DNA from: Curtobacterium sp. BH-2-1-1
GTDB lineage: Bacteria > Actinomycetota > Actinomycetes > Actinomycetales > Microbacteriaceae
Length of the DNA: 64,000 nucleotides
Direction: 5' to 3'
Assembly: GCF_001806325.1 (NCBI RefSeq)
Contig: NZ_CP017580.1
Coordinates: 3,224,001-3,288,000, forward strand
Every line of letters starts with the position of its first letter. Positions within the stretch are counted from its first letter, which is position 1. Shown piece after piece: positions 50,877 through 61,352 of the stretch. Made by a program: the position numbers and the translations under genes. The notes beneath the pieces were generated by a model. The model was not told where the DNA came from, searched no databases, and worked only from the letters and a program-made list of their open reading frames with translations.

Positions 50877-51842
50877 ATGGCCGAGAACGAGACGGGCGCA
50901 CAGCGCTTCCCCCACACCCCGGTGATGCTCGAACGCATCGTCGACCTCTTCACGCCCACCCTCGAGGGGCCGGGCAAGGTCGTGGTCGACGCGACGCTCG
51001 GCATGGGCGGTCACTCCGAGGGGCTGCTCGAGCGCTTCCCGGAGCTGACGCTCATCGGCCTCGACCGCGACACCGACGCGCTCGGCATCGCGGGGGAGCG
51101 GCTCGCCCGCTTCGGTGACCGCGTCCGCCTGGTGCACACGGTCTACGACGGCATCGTCGACGCGATCGAGGGCGAGGGGTTCGACGAGGTCGACGGCGTC
51201 CTGTTCGACCTCGGCGTCAGCTCCCTGCAGCTCGACCGGGCCGAGCGCGGCTTCGCGTACAGCCAGGACGCACCGCTCGACATGCGGATGGACCGGACCG
51301 AGGGGCAGACCGCCGCCGACGTCCTCGCCACCTACGACGAGGGCGAGCTCCGCCGGATCTTCCAGCGCTACGGCGAGGAGAAGCTCGCCGGACGCTACGC
51401 CCGGGCGATCGTCGAGCGACGGGCGACCGCCCCGTTCGAGATGTCCGGCGACCTCGTCCAGGTCCTGCACGACGCGACCCCGGTGGCCATCCAGCGCCAG
51501 GGACACCCCGCGAAGCGCGTGTTCCAGGCGCTGCGCATCGAGGTGAACGCCGAACTGAGCGTCCTCGAACGGGCGATCCCGGCAGCGCTCGACGCCATCG
51601 CGGTCGGTGGCCGCATCGTCGTCGAGTCGTACCAGTCGCTCGAGGACCGCATCGTCAAGCGGGCGCTGACCGCACGGACGAAGTCGAGCGCACCCGCTGG
51701 CCTGCCGGTCGAACTGCCCGAGCACCGGCCGACGTACGAACTGGTCGTCAAGGGCGCCGAGCTGGCCGACGAGGCCGAACGCGCCGCCAACCCACGAGCA
51801 ACCCCCGTGCGCCTGCGCGCGGCCGAGCGGATCCGGAAGTGA
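50877..51842 (+). CDS. rsmH: 16S rRNA (cytosine1402-N4)-methyltransferase
   Basis: The 321-residue methyltransferase has the opening [13 protein letters not shown], the S-adenosylmethionine loop [16 protein letters not shown] near residue 40, [30 protein letters not shown], and [18 protein letters not shown], all diagnostic of RsmH/MraW. ATG 50877 is chosen because GAGGGG lies six bases upstream. ATG 50835 would add 14 residues without a site. It follows mraZ by 106 bp and precedes ftsL by one base. Confidence 0.97.
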   Translation: MAENETGAQRFPHTPVMLERIVDLFTPTLEGPGKVVVDATLGMGGHSEGLLERFPELTLIGLDRDTDALGIAGERLARFGDRVRLVHTVYDGIVDAIEGEGFDEVDGVLFDLGVSSLQLDRAERGFAYSQDAPLDMRMDRTEGQTAADVLATYDEGELRRIFQRYGEEKLAGRYARAIVERRATAPFEMSGDLVQVLHDATPVAIQRQGHPAKRVFQALRIEVNAELSVLERAIPAALDAIAVGGRIVVESYQSLEDRIVKRALTARTKSSAPAGLPVELPEHRPTYELVVKGAELADEAERAANPRATPVRLRAAERIRK

Positions 51843-51843
51843 C

Positions 51844-52497
51844 ATGAGCACGAACCTCGCACTCGTCGACCCCGCCGTCGTCCCGTCCCGCGCCCCGCGT
51901 CCGACGCGGCAGAACCGGCCGGAGCTCGTCGAGGTCACCCCGACGAAGGCCCAGCGCCGTGCCCGCCCACGCATCGCGTACGCCGTGGTGGCGGTGGCCG
52001 CCCTCGGCATCCTGCTCCTCGCGCAGCTCGGCATCAGCATGGTCCTCAGCCAGGGCGCGTACACGCTGAACTCCCTCAGCGCGGAGCAGACGAACCTCTC
52101 CCGCACGCAGCAGTCGCTGTCCGAGGAGCTGCGGGTCCTCGACTCGCCGCAGAACCTGGCCCGCAACGCGCAGGCACTCGGCATGATCGCGAACTCGACG
52201 CCGGTGTACCTCGACCCGAAGACCGGCCGCGTGTACGGCACGCCGACCCCGGCGGTCGCGGACCAGGCCACGGCGGCGACCTCGAACCAGGTCCCGAACT
52301 CGCTGCTGGACGAAGTGCCGCTCGCCGCGAAGCAAGGCGACACCTCCACCAGCAAGGAGAGCGGGCCCACGGCGGGCAGTGACGCCGCCGCGGCGGACGC
52401 TGGGAAGACCGCAGGCGCCAGCGCGTCGGCCGGGGCTTCCTCGACGGCCGACGTAGAGTCCGACCCGAACCAGCTCCAGGCCCCGTCCACCCGGTGA
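51844..52497 (+). CDS. ftsL: Cell division protein FtsL-like
   Basis: The 217-residue bitopic protein has a basic cytosolic tail, one transmembrane helix at about residues 43-64 (YAVVAVAALGILLLAQLGIS) and an extracytoplasmic coiled coil (LNSLSAEQTNLSRTQQSLSEELRVLDSPQNLARNA). A long Ala/Ser/Thr-rich tail follows. The DSPQNLARNAQALGM segment is typical of actinobacterial FtsL. It links FtsI and FtsQ at the septum. The call depends partly on its place between rsmH and ftsI, since FtsL sequences are poorly conserved. Confidence 0.88.
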   Translation: MSTNLALVDPAVVPSRAPRPTRQNRPELVEVTPTKAQRRARPRIAYAVVAVAALGILLLAQLGISMVLSQGAYTLNSLSAEQTNLSRTQQSLSEELRVLDSPQNLARNAQALGMIANSTPVYLDPKTGRVYGTPTPAVADQATAATSNQVPNSLLDEVPLAAKQGDTSTSKESGPTAGSDAAAADAGKTAGASASAGASSTADVESDPNQLQAPSTR

Positions 52498-52554
52498 CCT
52501 GCGGGCCGGGGGCCCTGCCGCACGACCGCTCCACCCCGGGAAGGACCGCACCGC

Positions 52555-54324
52555 GTGACGAAGACGATCCGCAGCCGACGACTCCGCTACAGCGTCGTGA
52601 TGATCGCCGTGATCGCCCTCGTGGCGGTCTTCGTGATCCGCCTCGTCGACATCCAGGTGGTCCAGGCCGCCGCGCTCAACGAGCTGTCGAAGGAGAAGCG
52701 GAGCATCCCCGTCACGATCTACGGCACCCGAGGGTCGATCGTGGACCGCAACGGGACCGAGCTCGCCGACAGCGTCACCCGGTACAACATCACGACCGCG
52801 CCACGCCTGGTCAAGAAGTTCGAGGGCAAGCTCGGCGGCACCCGGGTGAAGGACGTCTCGGTCGACCAGGCGCTGACGGCACTGGCGAAGGCGTCGGGCG
52901 GTGACGTCGCCACCATGCAGAAGAACATCGCGGCCAACCCGCGGTCCGACTTCGCCTACCTCGTCAAGGGCCTCGACGTGAAGCACTACGAGGCGGTGAC
53001 CGCGCTCGACATCCCCTGGATCTACAAGGAGCAGCAGGCGTCACGGGTGTACCCGACGGGTGCGACGGCCGGCAACATCACCGGCTTCATGGGCACCGAC
53101 GGCGCCCAGGCCGGCCTCGAGTACGCCTACGACAAGTGCCTGGCCGGGTCGAACGGATCCGAGACGTACGAGCGCGGGTCCGACGGTGTCCAGCTCCCGG
53201 GCAGCACCGTGACCACGAAGGAAGCCAAGGACGGCGGGACCGTCGAGACCACGATCGACAGCGACCTGCAGTACATGGCCGAGCAGACGATCGCGTCCGC
53301 CGCGAAGTCCCTGCAGGCCGAGTCGGCGACGGCGACCGTCACGAGCGTGAAGACCGGCGAACTCCTGGCCGTCGCGGACTACCCGACGGTCGACCCGAAC
53401 AACGTCGACGGCACGACCGACAAGGGTGCATTCGGCTCCCGGGCCCTCACGGCCACGTACGAGCCCGGGTCAACGATCAAGGCCGCCATCGCCGCCGCCC
53501 TCATCGACCAGGGCAAGTCGAGTCCGACCGACCAGGCCGTCGTGCCGTACACGCGCTCGTTCCCGTGGGGCGGGTCGATCCACGACTCCGAGTTCCACGA
53601 CACCGAGAACCTCACGCTCACGGGGATCCTGCAGAACTCCTCGAACGTCGGGATCACCGAGCTCGGGGAACGCCTGACCGCCCAGCAGCGGTACGACTAC
53701 ATGCAGAAGTTCGGCCTGTTCGAGCCCGAGTCGGCGATCGACTACCCGGGCCAGCCGTCGATGGACTACGGCACGAGCCCGAACTGGGACCAGCAGACGA
53801 ACATCAACTCGATGTTCGGCCAGGGCATCTCGACGACCGCGATCCAGGTGGCCAGCATCTTCCAGACCCTGGCGAACGACGGCGTCCGGATCCCGCTGCA
53901 CCTCGTCAAGGGCTGCGAGACCGCCGACGGCAAGACGATCGACGCGCCCGACGTGCAGCCGACGCGCGTCGTGTCCGCGAACGCCGCGACGCAGGTGACG
54001 GACATGCTGCAGAGCGTGGTCACCGGCGGCACCCTCGTGGGGATGAAGCCGATCTCCGGCTACAACATCGCCGCGAAGACCGGCACCGCCGAGGTCGCCG
54101 AGGGGTCGAAGGGCTACGGCGGCCAGCGCATCACCTCGGTGGCCGGAATGGCACCCGCCGAGGACCCCCAGTATGTTGTCACGGTGACGTTCACGAAGCC
54201 GCAGGCCAACAAGTGGTCCAGCGGAGCGGCTCCGGCGTTCCGAACTCTCATGTCCCAGGTGCTCGAGAAGTACCGAGTAGCCCCCTCCACGACGCCGGCG
54301 AAGACCTACCCGACCACGTGGTGA
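52555..54324 (+). CDS. ftsI: Septal peptidoglycan transpeptidase FtsI (PBP3)
   Basis: The 589-residue class B penicillin-binding protein has one N-terminal transmembrane helix (about 13-33), the pedestal domain with RGSIVDRNGTELA near residue 60, and the transpeptidase domain. The active-site motifs are Ser306-T-I-Lys309, Ser362-S-Asn364 and Lys508-Thr-Gly. It crosslinks septal wall with FtsW. GTG 52555 follows GGGAAGGA. Its stop overlaps a possible upstream GTG of murE. Confidence 0.97.
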   Translation: MTKTIRSRRLRYSVVMIAVIALVAVFVIRLVDIQVVQAAALNELSKEKRSIPVTIYGTRGSIVDRNGTELADSVTRYNITTAPRLVKKFEGKLGGTRVKDVSVDQALTALAKASGGDVATMQKNIAANPRSDFAYLVKGLDVKHYEAVTALDIPWIYKEQQASRVYPTGATAGNITGFMGTDGAQAGLEYAYDKCLAGSNGSETYERGSDGVQLPGSTVTTKEAKDGGTVETTIDSDLQYMAEQTIASAAKSLQAESATATVTSVKTGELLAVADYPTVDPNNVDGTTDKGAFGSRALTATYEPGSTIKAAIAAALIDQGKSSPTDQAVVPYTRSFPWGGSIHDSEFHDTENLTLTGILQNSSNVGITELGERLTAQQRYDYMQKFGLFEPESAIDYPGQPSMDYGTSPNWDQQTNINSMFGQGISTTAIQVASIFQTLANDGVRIPLHLVKGCETADGKTIDAPDVQPTRVVSANAATQVTDMLQSVVTGGTLVGMKPISGYNIAAKTGTAEVAEGSKGYGGQRITSVAGMAPAEDPQYVVTVTFTKPQANKWSSGAAPAFRTLMSQVLEKYRVAPSTTPAKTYPTTW

Positions 54325-54338
54325 GGAAGAAGGAGCAC

Positions 54339-55976
54339 TTGTCCGCACGGATCCCCCCGGTCCTCCGACCCGAACACCCGACCCCGAGGGCCGTGGCCGA
54401 ACTCGCGAACGCGTTCGGCCTGCGAGTCGTCGGCTCGGTCGACGCCGTCGAGACGACCGGCGTCACCCTCAGCGCCGCCGAGGTGCAGCCGGGTGACCTC
54501 TTCGTCGGCGTGCACGGTGCGAACCGGCACGGCGCGGAGTTCTCCGCCGAGGCCGCCGAGCGCGGCGCGGTCGCGGTGCTGACCGACGACGCCGGCGTGG
54601 AGCACGCCCAGGCGGCCGGTCTGCCGGTGCTCGTCGTCGACGACCCCCGTGCGGCCCTCGGCGACGTGTCGGCGTGGGTGTACCGCACCCACCCGGACGA
54701 GGCCACCGACCTGCCGCAGCTGTTCGCCGTCACCGGCACGAACGGCAAGACGAGCACGTCCTACATCCTCGAGGGGATCCTCAAGCAGCTCGGCCTCGTC
54801 ACGGGCCTCAGCTCCACCGCCGAGCGGCACATCGGCGCGCTCAGCGTCACGAGCCGCCTCACCACGCCCGAGGCGAGCGAGATGCACGCCCTGCTCGCCC
54901 GGATGCGCGAGAGCGAGGTCCGCGCGGTCGCCGTCGAGGTGAGCGCCCAGGCCCTCAGCCGCCACCGCGTCGACGGCATCGTCTTCGACGTCGCGGCGTT
55001 CACGAACCTGTCGCACGACCACCTCGACGACTACGCCGACATGGAGGAGTACTACCAGGCGAAGCTCCCGCTGTTCCAGCCCGAACACGCCCGTCGCGGT
55101 GTCGTCTCGCTGGACACGGACTGGGGCCACCGCGTGGTGCAGGACTCCCGGATCCCGGTCACGACCATCACGGTCCACCCCGGCGTCGAGGCCGAGTGGC
55201 ACGTCGACATCGTCGAGGCGCACGCCGCCTACACGGAGTTCCGCCTGACCGGTCCCGAGGGCCGTGCGCTCACCACCCGTGTGCCGCTGATCGGCTGGCA
55301 CATGGCCGCGAACGCCGCGCTGGCGATCGTGATGCTGGTCGAGGGCGGGTTCGAGCTCGGCGCCATCGCGCACGCGCTCGAGACGAACCACCGCCGCTAC
55401 CCGGACGAGGACGAGCGCGAGCAGCGCGGCGAGCGGACGAGCGCCATCGAGTGCTACCTGCCCGGTCGGACCGAGCGCGTCTCGGGCGACCGGGGCCCGA
55501 GCGTCTACGTCGACTTCGGCCACAGCGCCGACGCCTTCGAGAACACCCTCGCGGCCGTCCGGCAGTTCACCCCCGGCAAGGTCCTCATGCTCTTCGGCGC
55601 CGACGGCGACCGCGACAAGACCAAGCGCGGCGACATGGCCCGCGTGGCCGCGGCGGGGAGCGACATCCTCGTCGTCACCGACCACCACCCGCGCTTCGAG
55701 GACGCCGCGTCGATCCGGAAGACCCTCGTCGACGCCGCGCGCGAGGCTTTCCCCGAGCACGAGCTCCACGAGGTCAGCCCGCCCGAGGCCGCGATCCGCA
55801 CCGCGGTGGGCCTCGTCGGCGAGGGGGACTCGATCCTCTGGGCCGGCCCCGGCCACCAGGACTACCGCGACATCCAGGGCGTCCGCACGCCGTACTCGGC
55901 ACGCGACGAAGCCCGCCAGGCCCTCCGCGAGGCCGGTTGGGAACCGAACTCCGGCCCCACCGAGGAACTCCGATGA
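54339..55976 (+). CDS. murE: UDP-MurNAc-tripeptide synthetase MurE (probably not meso-DAP specific)
   Basis: The 545-residue Mur ligase adds the third stem residue. It has the ATP loop VTGTNGKTSTSY (Lys137), the LTTPEASEMHALL substrate loop and the ATP/C-terminal motif LMLFGADGDRDKTKR. At the site where DAP enzymes have DNPR, this protein reads D448-H-H-P-R452, and the usual HTPDALENVL reads HSADAFENTL, so another amino acid is likely. That agrees with the type B peptidoglycan of Microbacteriaceae. TTG 54339 matches where relatives begin (SARIPPVLRP). GTG 54321, overlapping the ftsI stop, is an alternative. Confidence 0.92.
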   Translation: MSARIPPVLRPEHPTPRAVAELANAFGLRVVGSVDAVETTGVTLSAAEVQPGDLFVGVHGANRHGAEFSAEAAERGAVAVLTDDAGVEHAQAAGLPVLVVDDPRAALGDVSAWVYRTHPDEATDLPQLFAVTGTNGKTSTSYILEGILKQLGLVTGLSSTAERHIGALSVTSRLTTPEASEMHALLARMRESEVRAVAVEVSAQALSRHRVDGIVFDVAAFTNLSHDHLDDYADMEEYYQAKLPLFQPEHARRGVVSLDTDWGHRVVQDSRIPVTTITVHPGVEAEWHVDIVEAHAAYTEFRLTGPEGRALTTRVPLIGWHMAANAALAIVMLVEGGFELGAIAHALETNHRRYPDEDEREQRGERTSAIECYLPGRTERVSGDRGPSVYVDFGHSADAFENTLAAVRQFTPGKVLMLFGADGDRDKTKRGDMARVAAAGSDILVVTDHHPRFEDAASIRKTLVDAAREAFPEHELHEVSPPEAAIRTAVGLVGEGDSILWAGPGHQDYRDIQGVRTPYSARDEARQALREAGWEPNSGPTEELR

Positions 55977-57478
55977 TCGCCATGACCCTCGCCGAGATCG
56001 CGACAGCGGTCGACGGCGAGCTGATCCCGGGTGCCCAGGCGACCGACGTCGCCGACCAGGGCGACCTGGTCGTCGACGGCACCGTCGAGACCGACTCCCG
56101 CCTCGTGACGCCGGGCAGCGTGTTCTTCGCGCTCCCGGGCGAGGTCACCGACGGGCGACGCTTCGTCCCCGCGGCGACCGAGGCCGGCGCCGCGCTCGTC
56201 ATCACGCCCGAGCGCGTCGAGACCACGGCACCGCAGATCGTCGTGGCGGACGGCTACGACGCCCTCGCCGCGCTCGCGCACGAGGTCGTCACGCGCGTCC
56301 GGATGGCGACCGCCGACCGCGTCGACGCCGACGGACGCCCGGCGCCGCTCAAGGTCGTCGGGATCACCGGCTCGAACGGCAAGACGAGCACGAAGAACAT
56401 GCTCCGCACGATCCTCGAGCAGCACGGCGAGACCGTCGCGCCCCAGGGGTCGTTCAACAACCACGTCGGTGCGCCGATCTCGATGCTCCGCATCACCGAG
56501 GACACCCGGTACCTGGTCGTCGAGATGGGCGCGAGCGGCATCGGCCACATCGCCAAGCTCGTCGCGATCGCCGAGCCGGACGTCGGCGTCGTCCTCAAGG
56601 TCGGCCTCGCGCACGCCGGCGAGTTCGGCGGGATCGAGGCGACCCAGCGCGCCAAGTCCGAGATGGTCACCGACCTGCCCGGGAGCGCGACCGCGCTCCT
56701 CAACGTCGACGACGACCGTGTCGCGTCGATGCGCGACCTGACGGCCGCCCACGTCGTCGGCTTCGGCACGTCCGACGACGCCGACTACCGCATCACCGGC
56801 ATCGAGACGGACCGCAACGGCACCCGTTTCACGCTCACCGCGCCTCCCGTCCGCCAGGAAGGCGACCCGTCTGCGGACGGACGGCCAGGAGGCACGGATC
56901 GCGTCGACGTGCAGCTCGCGATCCTGGGTGAGCACCACGCCATGAACGCGTCCGCCGCGCTCACGGTCGCCCACCTGTGGGGCGTCCCGCTCGCCGCCGG
57001 CGCCGCCGCGCTCGCGTCGATGACGCGCGCCGAGCGCTGGCGCATGGAGCTCCTCCCCGGCGGCCCCGACGGCGTCACCGTGATCAACGACGCCTACAAC
57101 GCGTCGCCCGACTCGACCGCAGCGGCGCTGCGGACCCTGGCGCAGATCGTGCGCCCGGGGGAGCGGACCGTCGCCGTGCTCGGCGAGATGGCCGAGCTCG
57201 GCGAGTTCTCGACGGAGGAGCACGACCGCATCGGTCGGCTCGTCGTCCGTCTCGGCATCGGACAGCTCGTGGTCGTCGGCCGCGGCGCGATGCCCATCCA
57301 CCAGGCCGCCACCCTCGAGGGATCGTGGGACGGCGAGTCCGTGTTCATCGAGGACGTCGACGACGCCGTCCACTCACTGCAGGACATGCTCCGCCCCGGC
57401 GACGTCGTCCTCGTCAAGTCCTCGAAGTCCGCCGAACTGCGATTCCTCGGCGACCGCCTCGGAGGTGTCACCGAATGA
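55973..57478 (+). CDS. murF: UDP-MurNAc-tripeptide:D-Ala-D-Ala ligase MurF
   Basis: The 501-residue ligase has [16 protein letters not shown] for [34 protein letters not shown] and the C-terminal [16 protein letters not shown] and [12 protein letters not shown]. It adds D-Ala-D-Ala to the precursor. ATG 55973 overlaps the murE stop (ATGA). Residues about 289-309 ([20 protein letters not shown]) look like an insert: the DNA below them resembles a family A palindrome, so the hydrophilic loop may come from an in-frame element. Confidence 0.96.
   Translation: MIAMTLAEIATAVDGELIPGAQATDVADQGDLVVDGTVETDSRLVTPGSVFFALPGEVTDGRRFVPAATEAGAALVITPERVETTAPQIVVADGYDALAALAHEVVTRVRMATADRVDADGRPAPLKVVGITGSNGKTSTKNMLRTILEQHGETVAPQGSFNNHVGAPISMLRITEDTRYLVVEMGASGIGHIAKLVAIAEPDVGVVLKVGLAHAGEFGGIEATQRAKSEMVTDLPGSATALLNVDDDRVASMRDLTAAHVVGFGTSDDADYRITGIETDRNGTRFTLTAPPVRQEGDPSADGRPGGTDRVDVQLAILGEHHAMNASAALTVAHLWGVPLAAGAAALASMTRAERWRMELLPGGPDGVTVINDAYNASPDSTAAALRTLAQIVRPGERTVAVLGEMAELGEFSTEEHDRIGRLVVRLGIGQLVVVGRGAMPIHQAATLEGSWDGESVFIEDVDDAVHSLQDMLRPGDVVLVKSSKSAELRFLGDRLGGVTE
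56837..56896. repeat. Family A-like inverted repeat embedded in murF
   Basis: ACCGCGCCTCCCGTCCG at 56837 and CGGACGGCCAGGAGGCACGG near 56875-56896 are imperfect complements, with the same words as the intergenic family. The element is in frame and lengthens a loop of MurF. Confidence 0.5.
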
Positions 57479-58578
57479 TCGCCCTCCTGATCGCCGGCGC
57501 CGTGTCGCTGGTGTTCACACTGCTGCTCACGCCGCTGTTCATCAAGCTGTTCCACCGCCTCGGCTGGGGACAGTTCATCCGCGACGACGGCCCGCAGTCG
57601 CACCACACGAAGCGCGGCACGGCGACGATGGGCGGCATCGTCCTCATCATCGGCGCGGTGCTCGGCTACTTCGTCGGACACCTGGTCGGCCGAGACTCGG
57701 TCACGCTGTCCGGCCTGCTCGTCCTGTTCCTCATGGTCGGCCTCGGGTTCGTCGGGTTCATCGACGACTTCCTCAAGGTCCGTCGTCAGCGCAGTCTCGG
57801 GCTCGGCGGCTGGGCGAAGGTCCTCGGGCAGGTCATCGTCGGCGTCATCTTCGCGACCGTGGCGCTCGTCGTCCCGTCCGGCAACGGCAAGCCGCCGGCG
57901 TCGACGATGGTTTCGGCCATCCGGGACATCCCGTGGCTCGACTTCATGGCGCTCGGCACCGTGATCGGCACCGTGCTGTTCCTGGCGTGGATCGTCCTGC
58001 TGACGGTCTCGACGTCGAACGGCGTGAACGTGGCGGACGGGCTCGACGGTCTCGCGACCGGCTCGAGCATCCTGGCCATCGGCTCGTACGTGATCATCGG
58101 CTTCTGGCAGTCGAACCAGATCTGCGGCGGTGCCCGGCTCGACGCGAACACCGAGCACGCCTGCTACACCGTGACCAACCCGCTGGACCTCGCGGTGGTG
58201 GCGGCGGCGGTCTGCGGTGGCCTGATCGGCTTCCTCTGGTACAACACGTCGCCGGCGCAGATCTTCCTCGGCGACACCGGTTCGCTCGGGCTCGGCGGCG
58301 CACTGGCCGGCCTCGCGATCCTCAGCCGCACGGAGCTCCTGCTCATCCTCATCGGTGGCCTGTTCTTCATCGTCACCGGTTCGGTCATCCTGCAGCGGGC
58401 GTACTTCAAGATCACGCACGGCAAGCGCATCTTCCGGATGAGTCCGCTGCACCACCACTTCGAGTTGAAGGGGTGGGCCGAGGTGACCGTCGTCGTCCGG
58501 TTCTGGATCATCGCGGGACTCTGCGTCGCCGCGGGTGTCGGACTCTTCTACCTCGAATGGATCGCACGAGTTGGTTGA
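57475..58578 (+). CDS. mraY: Phospho-MurNAc-pentapeptide transferase MraY
   Basis: The 367-residue enzyme has ten hydrophobic helices. It transfers phospho-MurNAc-pentapeptide to undecaprenyl phosphate to make lipid I. Signatures are [19 protein letters not shown] near residue 37, the catalytic [33 protein letters not shown], and [15 protein letters not shown] with [19 protein letters not shown] at the end. ATG 57475 overlaps the murF stop (ATGA). Confidence 0.97.
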   Translation: MIALLIAGAVSLVFTLLLTPLFIKLFHRLGWGQFIRDDGPQSHHTKRGTATMGGIVLIIGAVLGYFVGHLVGRDSVTLSGLLVLFLMVGLGFVGFIDDFLKVRRQRSLGLGGWAKVLGQVIVGVIFATVALVVPSGNGKPPASTMVSAIRDIPWLDFMALGTVIGTVLFLAWIVLLTVSTSNGVNVADGLDGLATGSSILAIGSYVIIGFWQSNQICGGARLDANTEHACYTVTNPLDLAVVAAAVCGGLIGFLWYNTSPAQIFLGDTGSLGLGGALAGLAILSRTELLLILIGGLFFIVTGSVILQRAYFKITHGKRIFRMSPLHHHFELKGWAEVTVVVRFWIIAGLCVAAGVGLFYLEWIARVG

Positions 58579-58582
58579 CGCC

Positions 58583-60109
58583 GTGTCCTCGTCCCGCCTG
58601 GAGTCCCTGGACAGCTGGTACGCCGAGGGCTGGAAGGGGCTGAACGTCGCCGTGCTCGGCCTCGGGGCCACCGGGTTCTCGGTCGCCGACACCCTGGTCG
58701 AGCTCGGCAGCGCGGTGACGGTCTACTCGACCGACGCCCCGTCGGACAGCGTGGAGCTGCTCGACGTGATCGGTGCGCACTTCGTGCAGGTGCCCCTCGA
58801 CTCGGTGCCCGCCGCCCTCGAGACCCAGGCGCCGGACGTCGTGATCGTGTCGCCGGGCCTGCCGCCGCACAACGCGACCGTGCAGTGGGCCGTGGCGAAC
58901 AGCGTCGTGTGGGGGGACATCGAGCTCGCCTGGCGTGTCCGCGACAAGGTCGTGCGCGGCCCCATCGCTGCGCCCTGGGTGACCATCACGGGCACGAACG
59001 GGAAGACCACCACGACGCAGCTCGCGACCGCGATGTTCGAGGCCGGCGGGCTCCGCGCGGTGGCGTGCGGCAACATCGGCGTGCCCGTCCTCGACGTCGT
59101 GCGCGACCCGGACGGCTACGATGTCCTCGTCGTCGAGCTCTCCAGCCACCAGCTGCACTACATGCCGACGACCGGCGACGGTGCCGTGGTGCCCCTCGCC
59201 AGCGCCTGCCTGAACATCGCCGACGACCACCTCGAGTGGCACGGCTCCGCCGAGGCCTACCGGGCCGCGAAGGCCAAGGTCTACGAGCGCACGGTCCTCG
59301 CCTGCGTGTACAACACCACGGACGACGTCACCCGGCACATGGTCGAGGACGCCGACGTCGTCGAGGGGTGCCGTGCCGTGGGCTTCGGCCCGGGGATCCC
59401 CGCGCCCGGCGACGTCGGGATGGTCGAGGACGTCCTCTGCGACCGGGCCTTCACCGACGACCGACGGAACAGCGCGCTCGAGCTCGCGACCGTCGCCGAC
59501 CTCGAGGCCGCCGGGCTCGCCAGCCCGCACATGACGATGAACGTCCTCGCCGCGGCCGCACTCGCCCGTGCGGCCTCCGTGCAGCCGAGCGCGATCCGCA
59601 CCGCCGTGCAGGGCTTCCGCGCCGACCACCACCGCACCGAGCTGGTGGCCTCCGCCGAGGGCGTCAGCTGGGTGGACGACTCGAAGGCGACGAACCCGCA
59701 CGCGGCCACGGCGTCGCTCGCGGCGTTCGACAAGGTGGTCTGGATCGTCGGGGGCCTGTTCAAGGGCGTCGACATCGACGGACTCGTCGAGCGCTTCGGG
59801 CCGGACGTCCGCGGCGTCGTCGTGATCGGGACCGATCGTGGCCCTGTACTCGAGGCATTCGCGCGACACGCGCCCGGGGTGCCGGTGCTGCAGGTCGAGG
59901 CAGCGGACACTGATCAGGTCATGCCCGAGGCGGTCCGGCATGCCGCATCGGTCGCGAGGCCGGGCGACACGGTCCTCCTCGCCCCGGCTGCGGCGTCGTT
60001 CGACCAGTTCGGCTCCTACGCGGACCGGGGGCGTCGATTCGCGGCGGCGGTCCACGAGCACCTGGGAGGAAACGCCGATGGCGACGACGGATCTCCCGAG
60101 CGGCCGTAG
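58583..60109 (+). CDS. murD: UDP-MurNAc-L-Ala:D-Glu ligase MurD
   Basis: The 508-residue ligase opens with a Rossmann-like UDP domain (LNVAVLGLGATGFSVADTL). It contains the ATP loop TITGTNGKTTTTQLAT and NIADDHLEWHGS, and the C-terminal WVDDSKATNPHAATASL. It adds D-glutamate to UDP-MurNAc-L-alanine. GTG 58583 is preferred because relatives start (M)S-x-R-L-x-x-L-x-S-W. TTG 58571, overlapping the mraY stop, is possible. The 3' end overlaps the ftsW start by 32 bases. Confidence 0.94.
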   Translation: MSSSRLESLDSWYAEGWKGLNVAVLGLGATGFSVADTLVELGSAVTVYSTDAPSDSVELLDVIGAHFVQVPLDSVPAALETQAPDVVIVSPGLPPHNATVQWAVANSVVWGDIELAWRVRDKVVRGPIAAPWVTITGTNGKTTTTQLATAMFEAGGLRAVACGNIGVPVLDVVRDPDGYDVLVVELSSHQLHYMPTTGDGAVVPLASACLNIADDHLEWHGSAEAYRAAKAKVYERTVLACVYNTTDDVTRHMVEDADVVEGCRAVGFGPGIPAPGDVGMVEDVLCDRAFTDDRRNSALELATVADLEAAGLASPHMTMNVLAAAALARAASVQPSAIRTAVQGFRADHHRTELVASAEGVSWVDDSKATNPHAATASLAAFDKVVWIVGGLFKGVDIDGLVERFGPDVRGVVVIGTDRGPVLEAFARHAPGVPVLQVEAADTDQVMPEAVRHAASVARPGDTVLLAPAAASFDQFGSYADRGRRFAAAVHEHLGGNADGDDGSPERP

Positions 60110-61352
60110 CGGCGGAGCGGCCCCCGGCCGACCGCACGCACCCGCACGCCGCCACAACGGGGCGGTCGTCGCCGTCAAGAACGTCTTCGTCGCCGAGTCG
60201 AGCACCTTCTACACGATCCTGGGCGTCACGCTCTTCCTCGTCGTCTTCGGCGTCGTCATGGTGCTGTCCTCGTCGAGCGTGGAGCAGTACGCCGCGACGC
60301 ACGACTTCTTCGGCGCGGCCTCCCGCCAGGGCCTCTACGCCGTGCTCGGCGTCCCGCTCATGCTCATCGCCTCCCGCCTGCCCGCACGGTTCTGGCGGAA
60401 GTGGGCGATGTGGATCGTCGGCGTCGGCCTCGTCGTGCAGGCGCTCGTCGTCCTGACCCCGCTCGGCTACTCGATCCAGGGCAACCGGAACTGGATCCGC
60501 CTCGGCTCGTTCACCGCGCAGCCGTCCGAGATCCTCAAGCTCGCGCTCGTGCTGGGCATCGGCGCGATCATGTACGTCAAGCGGGAGAAGCTCGACGACT
60601 GGAAAGAGGTCTTCATCCCGATCGGCATCGCGTCGCTCGGGTCGATCGGCCTCGTCCTCGTCGGCGGCGACCAGGGCACCGCGATGATCATGCTCATCCT
60701 GGTGTTCGGCGCGCTCTACGTCGGCGGCGCCCGGGCGAAGCACCTGCTCGTCGGGGTGCTCGGCCTCGCCGTGCTGCTGCCGTTCGTCACGATGGCGTCG
60801 AGCTCCCGGTCGCACCGCATCAGCGCCTGGCTCTCCGGCTGCACCGACACGAGCCAGTACCAGGACCTCTGCTGGCAGCCGACCCACGGCATGTGGGCGC
60901 TGGCCTCCGGCGGCGTCTTCGGGGTGGGTCTCGGCAACTCCAAGGCGAAGTGGTCGTGGCTCCCCGAGGCTGACAACGACTACATCTTCGCGATCATCGG
61001 CGAGGAGCTCGGGCTCGTCGGCGCCGTCGTCGTGCTCGCCCTGTTCGTGGTCCTCGCGGTCGGCATGATCAAGATCATCCGGCAGTCGAACGACCCCTTC
61101 GTGAAGACCGTCACCGGTGGCGTGCTCGCGTGGATCATCGGCCAGGCGCTCGTCAACATCGCCGTGGTCCTCGGCCTGCTGCCGGTCCTCGGCGTCCCTC
61201 TCCCACTCATCTCGGCCGGTGGCTCCGCGCTGATCATGACCCTCGTCGCCATCGGCGTCGTCCTGTCCTTCGCCCGCGACCTCCCGGGCAAGAGCGACCT
61301 CCCGGGCAGGAACAGCGTCGGCCGCACCACCACGAACGGAACCCTCCGGTGA
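60078..61352 (+). CDS. ftsW: Septal peptidoglycan glycosyltransferase FtsW
   Basis: The 424-residue SEDS protein has about ten hydrophobic helices. It polymerises lipid II at the septum with FtsI. Signatures are [23 protein letters not shown] near residue 140, [34 protein letters not shown] with the catalytic aspartate region, and [19 protein letters not shown] 60078 has GGGAGGA seven bases upstream within the end of murD. The stop overlaps murG (GTGA). Confidence 0.96.
   Translation: MATTDLPSGRSGGAAPGRPHAPARRHNGAVVAVKNVFVAESSTFYTILGVTLFLVVFGVVMVLSSSSVEQYAATHDFFGAASRQGLYAVLGVPLMLIASRLPARFWRKWAMWIVGVGLVVQALVVLTPLGYSIQGNRNWIRLGSFTAQPSEILKLALVLGIGAIMYVKREKLDDWKEVFIPIGIASLGSIGLVLVGGDQGTAMIMLILVFGALYVGGARAKHLLVGVLGLAVLLPFVTMASSSRSHRISAWLSGCTDTSQYQDLCWQPTHGMWALASGGVFGVGLGNSKAKWSWLPEADNDYIFAIIGEELGLVGAVVVLALFVVLAVGMIKIIRQSNDPFVKTVTGGVLAWIIGQALVNIAVVLGLLPVLGVPLPLISAGGSALIMTLVAIGVVLSFARDLPGKSDLPGRNSVGRTTTNGTLR

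Noticed and set aside
53136..54338. Upstream extension of the murE frame through ftsI
   Set aside because: It overlaps the well-supported ftsI gene and has no Mur ligase similarity before SARIPPVLRP.
60078..60109. Frameshift between murD and ftsW
   Set aside because: The 32-base overlap is a normal operon overlap. Both proteins have complete ends and ftsW has its own ribosome site inside murD.
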